From positions 16,425,001-16,489,000 of the forward strand of contig OX637394.1 in NCBI GenBank assembly GCA_951799425.1: a DNA stretch of 64,000 nt, read 5' to 3'. The stretch's first letter is position 1, and each line of letters starts with the position of its first letter. The notes under the pieces are model-generated. The model had not been told where the DNA came from and made no database searches. It was given only the letters and a program-made list of their open reading frames with translations. Made by a program: the position numbers and the translations under genes. This document shows positions 46,799-56,243 of the stretch, piece by piece. The DNA comes from Ilex aquifolium (Eukaryota > Streptophyta > Magnoliopsida > Aquifoliales > Aquifoliaceae).

Positions 46799-49007
46799 TG
46801 TAACACCCCGAATTTTCTTTTATATATATTGATAGAGATATATAAATATATAGTAAATAATATTTGTAAAGATGTAGATATATGTAGTGACATAAGAATA
46901 AACCGTAGGAATAAATGCTAGAGAGACAATTTGATTGGGAAGTTACGTGTCGAAGATGTTTAAACTTGGAAAGGGTGATTAGACAAGTTTCTAAAAGTTT
47001 GTAGGTAAAAATAATGATTCCATTGAATCCGGAAGGTCGAAAAACATTGGGAGTGGTAATATGGATGTATTGGAAGTTAGGAAGTGTCCTGGAGTTAAAA
47101 TACACTTTAGCGAGAATTTGGGAAAAAATGGGTATTGAATACTTCTTAGTACTTTGGACATAAATTTTTAGTCTTAATTCCAAATGACCTGAAATTTGGA
47201 CAGTAGATAGTAGACATCTAGAGCTACAAAAGTGTATCTCATGAAAATTTTCCAATTCGACCTCTAAATGGGTCAAAAATGCATTGGAAGTAGAAGTAGA
47301 AAATCTGGGTAGTGACTACCGGTAGCCAAAAATCAGCTACCGGTAGCCAAATTCAGATACCGGTAGCCAATGGTCCAGTAAAAATCAGCTACCGGTAGCC
47401 AACCGGTAGCCGATGGTCCAGTAAAAATCAGCTACCGGTAGCCAACCGGTAGGCGAGGGTCCCGTGTGTCCGAGCTACCGGTAGCCAAAATCAGCTACCG
47501 GTAGCCACTGTAAAAATCCGAATTTTCTGTTCGCGAACCCTCGATTTTTTCTCCACTATAAATACATTTTGTCACCTCCTTAGCCTTCCTTACACCACTC
47601 CAAACCCTAGAAAACATAAGAGAGGAAGAGAGAAAGAGAGAAACACAAGATCAAGAAAAAACAAGGGATTGAAGGGTTGATTCAAGATCAAAGCCCTAAT
47701 TTTTCCAAGAACATTAAGGTAGGGGTTTTCTCTCACTCACTTACATTGAGGCTAGGGTATTTATGTATGTATGTTTTGGCTATCAATGGTAGATATATGC
47801 TAGGAAATCATCTTCTCTTAGGCTTTTGACAAAGATTTTATGTTTTACACAAAGCTAGGGTTGTATACCCATGAAATCCCTCTCTTGTTTGAAAAACCCT
47901 AGTTTTTAAGAGTGATGGTTTTCCTTTTTGAACTCTTCCTTTATTCTTGATTTAAAAACTTTAGAGTTTCATATTGAACAACAAAATGGTATTTATGATG
48001 ATCTCTTGTATTTTCCTTCATTGTTCTATGGAAATTGCCTCATGTTGGATGTGTGGAATTTTATGAAAACTTGCTTGAGTAATTGGGGATTTATGGTATT
48101 GTTGGTAATGTGAGATGTTTGTTGATATGTTATCTCTTGTGTAGTTGTACGATACTACCATGGTTTACTATTGACCGGGTGTCATGTAGTGGGTAGACGG
48201 CTTTGTATGTCACGCGGGTATGAACTTTTCCTACCACATGGTGTGGGTAGACGTCTTTGTACGCCGTGTGGGTACGAACATTTCCTAGCACTAATGATAG
48301 CGGTGTAGTAACGTGGGTTGTGTCGGACATACAGTGTGGGTTATCGTGCATTGTACCAAAAATGGTTTCGACAAGAGTTTCGGGAAGTATGGGATTCCGC
48401 GAGAACTTGTTGGAAACGGTTTATGGTAGAATGGATTATCAATGGTATATTTTGTTTATTTATTCATTTCAATTACTGTTGCTATCTAAACTTGAGATCT
48501 GTTAAATGTCCTCATTTTACTCCAAATGTTATATATGTTATTTGTGAAATGAGACCGACCGTTTTATATATTTTCTAAACCTTGTTTGGGTTTGGGAGGA
48601 TTTTTCTACAGAGCTTCGTGCTCACCCCCTACCGTTGAATATTTCTTTTCAGATTTTGTGCCAGAGGATGAGCTCGGTGCTCATGAGCCGGGCCATGGAG
48701 AGGCTTCACTAGAGGGATACTTAGATCCCGAGTGGGACATCTAGAGATGTCGCTGACTTTTGCTCTAAACTAGGATATTCATTGTAAACCTTGTAAAGTC
48801 TAGTTTTCTTTTGTTATTTCCGCTGTGCTACATTAGTTGATTTTTGAAATGTAAAGGCCAAAATGGGTCTATTCTTTTGGGATAATGATGTAAATTTTAT
48901 GGATGATGAATGGAGAATTTTCTTATTGATGAAATTATATTAGTGCTCTCATGTTGTGAATGGTCTTAGAATGTAATGCCGTCCAGGGTGTATTTTGGGG
49001 CGTTACA
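46799..49007 (+). mobile_element. Solo LTR of a chromovirus-like gypsy family (2,209 bp)
   Basis: Starts TGTAACACCCCGAATTTT and ends TTTTGGGGCGTTACA, so the two ends are inverted copies (TGTAACRCCCC). The exact 5-bp target duplication is TTACC (46794-46798 and 49008-49012). No internal region is present, so it is a solo LTR left by recombination. It sits in intron 3 of the gypsy-2 antisense gene, directly after the donor GTAA. The same family as 30641-32724. It contains a palindrome array (47316-47507), TATAAATA at 47557-47564 and an A-rich leader. Confidence 0.95.
47316..47507. repeat. Array of nine ACCGGT palindromes in LTR U3
   Basis: Nine copies of ACCGGT, most as GCTACCGGTAGC(C), separated by related spacers (aaaatca, aatggtccagtaaaaatca), from 47318 to 47503. 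The array ends 50 bp before TATAAATA. Confidence 0.9.
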
Positions 49008-50672
49008 TTACCTGAGCCAGACCTTCCAAGTACATGTTGACGACCCTCTCAGTGCTCAGAGTATTCATCTGATTAACCTCGAGGATATACACAAACCTCC
49101 CAAGTCTTTCTTTAATGACTGTCGGGTTGCCTAGCATGGGGCGAGACCAAAACGGTGCCTCTGCAGAAGTCCCCACGGGAGGAGAAGACGGAGGAGCAGA
49201 GGCAGTGCCCGGCGAGGAAGTCTCTAGAGTAGCAACTGGAGGGGTCACTTGATGAGGGCACATATGAGGATCTATCGAATGGGATGCTTGAGATGTGTCC
49301 GCCTCGCACATCGCCGAAATCACTTGGGGGGCATCATTTGTCCTTGCCACATTGGAAGGAGGAGAACTCCTGCTGGAGAGGCGAGACCCAATCACTCCTT
49401 TATATATAGCTGCAAAGAAAATGTAGTGTCAGACACACACGAGACACCAAATAAAATAAGAGGACATACAAGAATCAACTTACCCTTCCTCTTTGAAGAA
49501 GAGCCACCAGACTTTAGGGAGGGAGCAGCGGGCTTAGCACGAATTAGAGGAGAGCCTTTGACCCCACGATTTTTGGGCAAAAGAACTCCCAAGCTTTTTT
49601 CAGGATAGTCTCTCACGGCCTGTAGTTTCCACTCTTGAACTTCGGATAACACAGGCATGTCTGCAGGGGATAGTGAGCACGTAAAAAAAAAAAGAGAAAA
49701 ATGGTGAAAAAGTAGTGAAGAGTAAACGAAGGGCGTACCAGGTTTCCTAACTGCACCTCACCGTGCTGGAACCAAGGCCCTGGCGGTTTCTCCACCAACA
49801 AAGAAGAAACAAGATTTTCAGCTACCACAATTGGAGCGTAATCCCGTGAGCATGTTCATACCGTACCTCGTGGTAAAGTAGTACCACCCTTTATTTGGAG
49901 TAGGAGTCTCACTCAAATTATAAGCCGCATGGAACTCCGCGGGAGAAGCATCCTCATGATGCACCTTCCTCCACAGTGCAAGAAAGCCCAACAAGACTCT
50001 TCAGCCATTAGGCGCCAATCGCCCCGGAATCAAGGAAAAGTGATGTAGGATTTCACAAATGGGAGAGGATATGGGGAACCTGAGCCCCGCCTCAAGCATC
50101 TCCTCGTAGATGACAATGTCACCAGAGGAGTCGTCGCAAGCAAACTCACCCTCCTCGGCCCGGCGACATGACACGGTAAGAGGAATACGATAAACAAAAA
50201 TAAGCCTCGAGATATCGTCAGAATTGAGCGAACTGAAAAGGGTACTCACTTTAGACCCGTCATCATCCAGGGCCAATTTGCCTTTGCGATTTTTCCTTCG
50301 GAGCCTTAAAGAGTGGCCTGAACCACCATCTGGGAGGTCTCGAGGAGAACCAGCGCCCAGGCAGCTGCCCAGCGCGCCAGAACTACCCAGACCAGCGCTG
50401 ATCAGCGCCTACTATCCGCCCACCTCTGCTGCGTGCCCAAGGGGCTGTCCACCCTCAGCTGGACGCTCGTCTAGCTGATTCGCACGCATAACAGCCCCCA
50501 GGCGGCCCCCTCTGCTCGCCACATCAGCGCCTAAGCAGCCTGGATTAGCGCCCACCAAGTAGCGCCCAGCCTGCTCGCCTATCCCCGTTAAACCAGCGCC
50601 TAGCGCCTCCATCCCAACACCTAGGGCTTGGGCCGCCTGCCCCTTGGATCTCACCTCACCACCTTGATTCAT

Positions 50673-51540
50673 GAAGACCCAAAGAATGTTGGTTCACACA
50701 GCAGATCGGAAATGCCTCCTTAGCCGCTACTTGCTTCCTCTACAATGGCAATATGGTTTTCTTCTCTTGGGATGATACGAATGCTCAAACTCAAGAATCC
50801 CAAAGCACAAGTCTTCAAAGTTTTCAAGAAAGCACTCTTGAATGAGTTGAAGAAGGTGGGTAATGTTCAAACCCAAGAATCTCTAGTCTTGGGTCTTCAA
50901 AAATCTTAAGAAGAGCTCCACCTCTCTCAAGAACTCTTTGTGAAATGGGTAAATAAAATAGGAAGCTTCTATTTAAATCCTAGGGTTTTTAAAGAGGGAA
51001 AGCCCAAATTAAAAATCAATGGCTCCTTTAAAAATCCAAGCAAAAATAGAAAAAGACTTGGGTATCCGCAAAAAACATTGTGAAAGGGAAGAAGACACCA
51101 CAAGCAAAAGAAGTCTCCACCATCTCCCTATCAACAGGAGCTCCAAAAATTAGAGACAAGGTCAAGAACTCTTCACCACCGTCGGTTTCACTGAGTTGCG
51201 GTTAAAACTCAAATTTAGAAAGATAGAAGCATTTTTTGGAAAAAATTGTTGACCAAACCGCCTATGGCGGTTTGTATGTCGTAGATCTCAAAAAAATACC
51301 CATATTCAAAAAAAATTCGCCTCAAACAGACTTTCGTGCGCAAAGTTATGGTCGTTCGAAGATTTGTCGGGAAAAAGCCCAAATTGAAAATCAAGGGCTC
51401 CTTTAAAAATCCAAGCAAAAATAGAAAAAGACTTGGGTATCCGCAAGAAACATTGTGAAAGGGAAGGAGACATCTATCAGAAGAGGGAGTCTCCACCGCC
51501 AAGATTCAAACAAATGCCCCATTCTCCAAGTTTCCTTAGA
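50673..51540. other. Gypsy-2 non-coding stretch upstream of the antisense gene
   Basis: No ORF worth calling. On the minus strand a TATA-like gattTAAATAG lies near 50970, ~300 bp before the antisense ATG. Two imperfect direct copies of a ~70-bp segment (aaagcccaaattraaaatcaa...) start near 51000 and 51375. Confidence 0.45.
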
Positions 51541-51561
51541 CACGGGGCATTGGGGGGCAAA
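51541..51561 (+). other. Gypsy-2 polypurine tract
   Basis: cacggggcattggggggcaaa ends directly at the 3' LTR start (51562). Confidence 0.75.
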
Positions 51562-52132
51562 TGATGGGTCAAGCCCAAATAGCCCAATTTATGTGAAAAG
51601 ACCCAACCTCGATTGAAGAGCCCAACCACGCAAAGACCCACCAAGTCCAAGTTCAAGTCCAATCCAGCTGGGGCCCTCCTCCGAAGGAATTGGAGTACGA
51701 GGGAGAGAAATGCGGCGCACGGAGAAACCCTACAAAATTGGTAATTACCAAAACAAGTAGGAAACCCCTCCCTCACGTCACCGCCTCACCTCCAAACCCT
51801 AACTCTATAAATGTAAGCCCTCTCATCATCTAGGGCAGGCCTCCCAAAAAACCTCCTCTCCTACCTTGCACAACATTGTTGTCCTTCTCTCCCAAAAAGT
51901 ACTGTAGCTCTCCGGTGTAAACCCTCTGGTGACGATTATTCATTAATAAAGAACACTAAGGCCACCGTTGTCATTCAAAGTGGACGTAGGCCACGGCCGA
52001 ACCACTATAAACCTCTGTGTTGATCCTTTATTTGCTATTTTGGTCATTGATTGTTTGTTTACTATACATTCATCAATATCTATTCACCTTCTTGACTGTT
52101 GAACTTGCACGAAACCGATTTGTGCATCATCA
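51562..52132 (+). repeat. Gypsy-2 3' LTR
   Basis: 571 bp, same ends as 39382-39946, with a short insertion near 51955 (cactaag) relative to the 5' LTR. Confidence 0.92.
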
Positions 52133-52941
52133 GTATCTACCCAAGAAATGTAGCATATAATGACGCCACATAATAAAAGATACTGTTTTCTGTTTGCTTC
52201 TGCTCACATAATTCAAGTAATAGACAAAGCTTCCACCTTTTGATTTGCCACTTTATTTCCTTCATCAGTCCCCACACTCTTGAACTGGATTTCCTTTTCT
52301 TGCAAATTTCGTCCATGTAATTAGCTGGAATTTCGGTAATACTCCTCAGATTGAGTGCTTTGAGTGCACGACCACATAACCAACCCTTCGATTCGAACAT
52401 CTTACAAGAACAAACCACACTGGTAGTTAAGCAGTTAAATTCCACAATGCACTTCCTTTTTCGGAAGAAATTTGTTCTAAATGTACAATCTGTTCAAAAT
52501 CTATGCATTTCCCACTTGACTTGCAAACCCTAATGACAGTTTGCAAGCTATTCAAAATTTTGACATTATTGATAGCCTACGTAGACAAACTTTATGGATG
52601 GAAGTGTATGAATTCACTACGGTAACGTAATTCTAAATTTTACTATTTTAATGGTTGTATTTTTATAATTTTTTTGGGCCATTTTTATAAGTTTAGTGAA
52701 GAATTTACGATTGTTTTGGTTAATATTATGACAATTCTAAATAACATTATGAAAATTAACGATAAATTTATGACAAAAGTGGGTTAAATTAAAACCATGC
52801 TGGATAAATTTACCACAATTGGGATAATGTTACAACATTAAAGGGGTTAAATACAACGATTGTGATTAAGATTACTAGTATAAGACAATTTTAGCTTTAA
52901 TTTGGTGAATCTTATAATAATCGTGGGTAATTTTACAAATA
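52133..52941 (+). repeat. Segmental duplication, copy B, right part
   Basis: Resumes the match to 7728-8519 of copy A directly after the gypsy-2 target duplication. The match ends at 52941, where copy A continues 'tgaatataaatg' but copy B begins TCTATACTACTTTAAC. Confidence 0.88.
52190..52480 (-). pseudogene. FAR1/FHY3-related SWIM fragment, copy B
   Basis: The minus strand reads 'EFNCLTTSVVCSCKMFESKGWLCGRALKALNLRSITEIPANYMDEICKKRKSS'. The spacing after the finger is fuller than in copy A, but the metal-ligand His is changed to Arg (CGRAL). The frame is lost after 'KKRKSS'. It is a gene fragment. Confidence 0.7.
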
Positions 52942-53480
52942 TCTATACTACTTTAACATGTCAAGATATTAAAAAAACTTTTGATTATCAATTATACCCT
53001 TGGTTAATACTCTAATGTCAATTTTGTCCTTGTTATAATGGCTACGTTAACTTGTTTCAAGTTTAAGACCTTAAAAAATTTTAAAGTAAATATTTAATGT
53101 TCACTGAATGCATCAGTTACAAGAAGTTGAAGTATTTTATGTTTCCGTATTATACTTGATACACAGAAAGTCAAATACGGAGGTTCATATTCTTGATGAT
53201 CAAAACAGGTTTGAGAATAGAAGAATTTGATCGGGTGATTTTCATGATTACCTTACAACTATAATTACTAGGCTTTGAATCTCATCTGCTTTGATGCTTT
53301 ACTCATACAACTATGTCTTTTAGAAATGTCCGATAGCTGGGCCAAGAAATTATCTATGTCAATAATGTCGATGAACTCAATTCTATTATCTCTTTCGCAT
53401 CGATGATTTTAATCTAACATTACAGATGTTCTTGACTGAAAATTTAAGTATCTATTTATTCTAATTTTTTGATGTTTGTA
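52942..53480. other. Helitron-like 5' end and AT-rich DNA
   Basis: TCTATACTACTTTAAC begins at 52942 directly after A, the form of a Helitron 5' terminus, and coincides with the end of A/B homology. I did not find the matching 3' hairpin and CTRR end, so the call is tentative. No gene is seen here. Confidence 0.35.
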
Positions 53481-53486
53481 TTGTGT

Positions 53487-53675
53487 AGAGATTGGCTATT
53501 CAAGATCTTTTTGAGAGGTTCTTCACCTGTGCTTTCCGCACCCACAAATAGTGGAAAAACTTTGATTAGCAAAGCTGCAGCAGTGGCAAGTTAGCTAGAG
53601 GAAGGAAAATATTCTACACCACATATCTCAAGGCTTTAGCCTTTCTGTAATCAGAAATGAAGTTATGGTATGTAG
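53487..53675 (+). pseudogene. ISE2-like DExH-box RNA helicase, one decayed exon
   Basis: After a splice-acceptor-like 'gtgtag' the plus strand reads, across two frames, 'RLAIQ', 'LFLRGSSPVLSAPTNSGKTLISKAAAVA' and then 'RGRKIFYTTYLKALA'. This matches the start of the helicase core of plant ISE2 (chloroplast RNA helicase): a Q-motif region, Walker A (APTNSGKT) and 'FYTTPLKAL' (motif Ia). Frameshifts near 53510 and 53600 and several stops show it is dead. A possible 'HAIVV' piece near 54200 could belong to the next motif, but I am not sure. Confidence 0.65.
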
Positions 53676-53679
53676 TTGT

Positions 53680-55105
53680 TTCATGACTCAAAAAAAATAG
53701 GGTTCAATTTTTAATAGCTTTTCCATTTCCCAGCCGTTTTATTATTTTTCTTCTTGGAATGGGTACATGTCGTTCTTCATACAATGCCAGCAAAAGGCAT
53801 TCAGGAAGGCCTCTTAATTTTATTTACCTAATGGCCTTTTTATTGCTCACTAATTCTAGGATAGAGTTCTTGAATCCGGTTTAATTTCAATCTGGAAATC
53901 TTGATTATTTCATGTTCCATGAGTTCAAGATAATGTTTTTTTGTACTAAGAAAATAAGTTAGGTCTATATTCTTACTGTATTATATTCATGTGGTTTTGA
54001 TTGCTACGAATTATCAGAATAATCTCATATAATTATTTAGCGGGATCTATCAGAAAGGCCATGTAAGTTTTAGTATAGGATGAATGGTCTTACTGGTTAC
54101 TGGCCTTACAAGTCTACCTTTTTTTTTTAAATCTAGATATTATCATTATTCAGATTTTGTGAACTACATAATTCAGAAAGACCTCCCAACATTGAGATCC
54201 ATGCTATTGTAGTGAAGGCAATCTCTCTCTTATGTGTATCTCATTTAACTTAATGGGCAGGACATACTCGTGTATTTCGAAGGGATGCAAAACATGAGAA
54301 ACCCACTAGATGTTTGTACTTTGTATTTCAAACATAGTTTTCTCACTTCTAACGGACCATTATTAGCAGTCAACTTATATGGAATTTTAATTCTAAAGCT
54401 ATTGCTTATAGTAGCTGGATGGATATACTTTTGAGCATGATGGAAAGGTAATGTCTATTATTGTCAAGCATCATGGTTGCCTGAATGAGATTAGTTTACT
54501 ACTCATAGAAATTCTTTGCCAATACCCTCGGGTCAAAACTTTGTTTTCATATAGAGTCTATGCTTCTGGAGAAAAAGCCCCATAAACATGGCCACAAAAC
54601 CTTTCTAACTGGACAAGATTTGTTTTTTGGTAGCGAACTACACCAGCAAATGAAGGGACAACTAATGACATTTACATGGAATAGGGACAATAAAATCAAA
54701 TTAACATGACATTTATCATCTCTTGTTAGTTTGATAAAGCTCTAGTGTTCTGCACCCCAAAAAAAACCCTACATTATGCCTACGCAATTTTTTTGAGCTT
54801 ATGCTTGTGGGTTTCAAATACTTTTCTTTTATTAATATTAATTTTGACAAATCCTGGTGGTAATGGTTGTTATAATGTAGAAAACAATATTCTTTTATTG
54901 AAGTGATCTTTTGAAAACTAGACATTATGTTAGGGTGAATTATGAACATGGTTTTCATATGTATTTATGATATAATCTTTCCTTAGGTCGTAGATATCAT
55001 AAATTGTGTGACTGATGAAACCATGGCCCCAAAAATGTTAATATAACTCATGCCTTTCCTTGTAGTTGAGAACGTCAAAGTCACCCATGTTACCTTAAGG
55101 GTATT
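53680..55105. other. AT-rich DNA, no recognisable gene
   Basis: Probably intron and flank of the helicase pseudogene. No ORF with a recognisable domain. Confidence 0.45.
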
Positions 55106-55108
55106 ATC

Positions 55109-55287
55109 GGTTGACCTCCACACATACTCTTGCAACACCCGGTCCTTACCAGGCTTGCCTATGAATTTCTTTAAGAAGAATTATTTAGAGGTCCTAACCA
55201 AACCTATTGGGAAAGTCTTGGCTTTTGATCAAGCTACGTTATCATTATCAAGACCGGGTGTTGCAAGAGTATGTGTGGAGGTCAACC
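55109..55287. repeat. 36-bp perfect inverted repeat at the LINE 5' end
   Basis: 55109-55144 is the exact reverse complement of 55252-55287, with a 107-bp loop. The right arm is genuine ORF1 coding sequence ('RPGVARVCVEVN'). The left arm is its inverted copy, directly preceding the first recognisable ORF1 codons ('LPGLPMNFF'). Confidence 0.95.
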
Positions 55288-56243
55288 TATTAGCAAGCAA
55301 CCCGTCCAAAATTTGGCTTGACATGGGAGATGAAGGAGCTCGATGTCAGCGCATTGTGTATGAGAAGAACAAGAGATTCTGCAAAGCCTGCAGAAAGCAA
55401 GGCCACAGCGAAGAAGAATGTCGTAAAAGGAAACCGCTAGAGAATATTCAAAGTAAAGATTTACTTCCTAAAGAGACTAAGGTTACTAAGGCAGGTATTG
55501 AGGTCATTAAAGGAAAGCATGCTCAGCCAATCTTGGAGAATAATGGTAAACATAATCTACAAATCAGGGAGAACAATGGACAGGAAAAATCTCAGCTGCA
55601 TTCAAAGCCAGCTGGTATATCACAGAAGGCGAAGGGCATTTGGAAACCACAATATAAGGAGAAACAAATCGAGGGACAAAAGGAAACTTTTGGCAATTCT
55701 CAAGAAATCAGGGAGCTCACAGAGGAGGCACAAACTGTTGGTGCAGCTAGGATAATAGAAGTGGGTGCTCACTCAGGGAAAGATATCGATTTTCACCTAA
55801 TTCAGGAAGATGCCGAACATAATTTGGTAAATTCCAATTCTGACTTGGCCACTGCTCACACCGCCCCTCTGGTTTTAACGGAGATGATTCAGGATACCGG
55901 AATGGAAATTATCGAAGCTTCAGCTATGGAGAAATCCAATGAGCAGTCTGCTGGACCGAATAAGCAAATCTCATTGGTTTCGGATTCCACATTCCTTGTA
56001 GATCATGAGTATGATTGTGCTGGTAAGTGTGGTTCGGCTTTGGATGATGACAGAGGTCTATATTGTACCAAGGAACCGCCTGATAAAGGCTTCCATTCTG
56101 ATAACGAGGTTACTACTAATCTTGCATGTGTTAGAATTGACTCCATTGAGATTGACTTGCAAGTGGAGGATTATACCCATTCAGGCATTGTTACTAGATC
56201 TAAGTCTAGGAGGCAGTCCTTACCCCAAATTTCTTATGATTAA
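55145..56243 (+). CDS. LINE ORF1, Gag-like RNA-binding protein (N-terminally truncated)
   Basis: Recognisable from 'LPGLPMNFFKKNYLEVLTKPIGKVLAFDQATLSLSRPGVARVCVEVNLL', the plant LINE ORF1 (DUF4283-type) region. A zinc knuckle CX2CX4HX4C follows (C-KA-C-RKQG-H-SEEE-C, ~55379-55421), then a long Lys/Glu-rich, low-complexity C-terminal part. The open frame runs back to an ATG at 55050, but that part crosses the inverted repeat and is not real ORF1. The stop codon overlaps the ORF2 start (ATGATTAA). It probably binds LINE RNA. Confidence 0.85.

Larger units (their letters stand above)
46006..50672 (-). pseudogene. Antisense four-exon gene of gypsy-2
   Basis: Opposite to gag-pol. Exon 1 (50672-49739) starts MNQGGEVRSKG and has a Gly-rich part. 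Its domain 'YRIPLTVSCRRAEEGEFACDDSSGDIVIYEEMLEAGLRF' leads, past a TGA at 50001-50003, to 'VLLGFLALWRKVHHEDASPAEF'. Intron 1 is 49738-49661 (78 bp). Exon 2 is 49660-49484 ('MPVLSEVQEWKLQAVRDYPEKSLGVLLPKN'). Intron 2 is 49483-49410 (74 bp). Exon 3 is 49409-49012 ('FVYILEVNQMNTLSTERVVNMYLEGLAQ'). Intron 3 is 49011-46723, 75 bp once the solo LTR and one target copy are removed. Exon 4 (46722-46006) is a coiled coil with an acidic end ('ESDEDEGGSGEDEDDAEGDQEEVEDD'). All introns are GT-AG. Stops in exon 1 (TAG TAG at 50407-50412, TGA at 50001) disable this copy. The role is unknown. Confidence 0.75.
39382..52132 (+). mobile_element. Gypsy-2: Tat-lineage Ty3/gypsy element (12,751 bp with a nested solo LTR)
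   Basis: 5' LTR 39382-39946, primer-binding site, decayed gag (40010-41700), protease-RT-RNase H-linker-second RNase H-integrase (41717-45746), a four-exon antisense gene (50672-46006), polypurine tract (51541-51561), 3' LTR 51562-52132. The exact target duplication is GTATC (39377-39381 and 52133-52137); the unoccupied site in copy A is 7728-7732. The LTRs differ by ~18 substitutions and one small indel over ~565 bp by eye (about 3%), so it is older than gypsy-1. A 2,209-bp solo LTR of another family sits inside. Confidence 0.95.

Noticed and set aside
56005-56235. N-terminal extension of LINE ORF2
   Set aside because: The open frame upstream of 56236 overlaps ORF1 coding sequence in another frame. 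The endonuclease begins with the Met at 56236.
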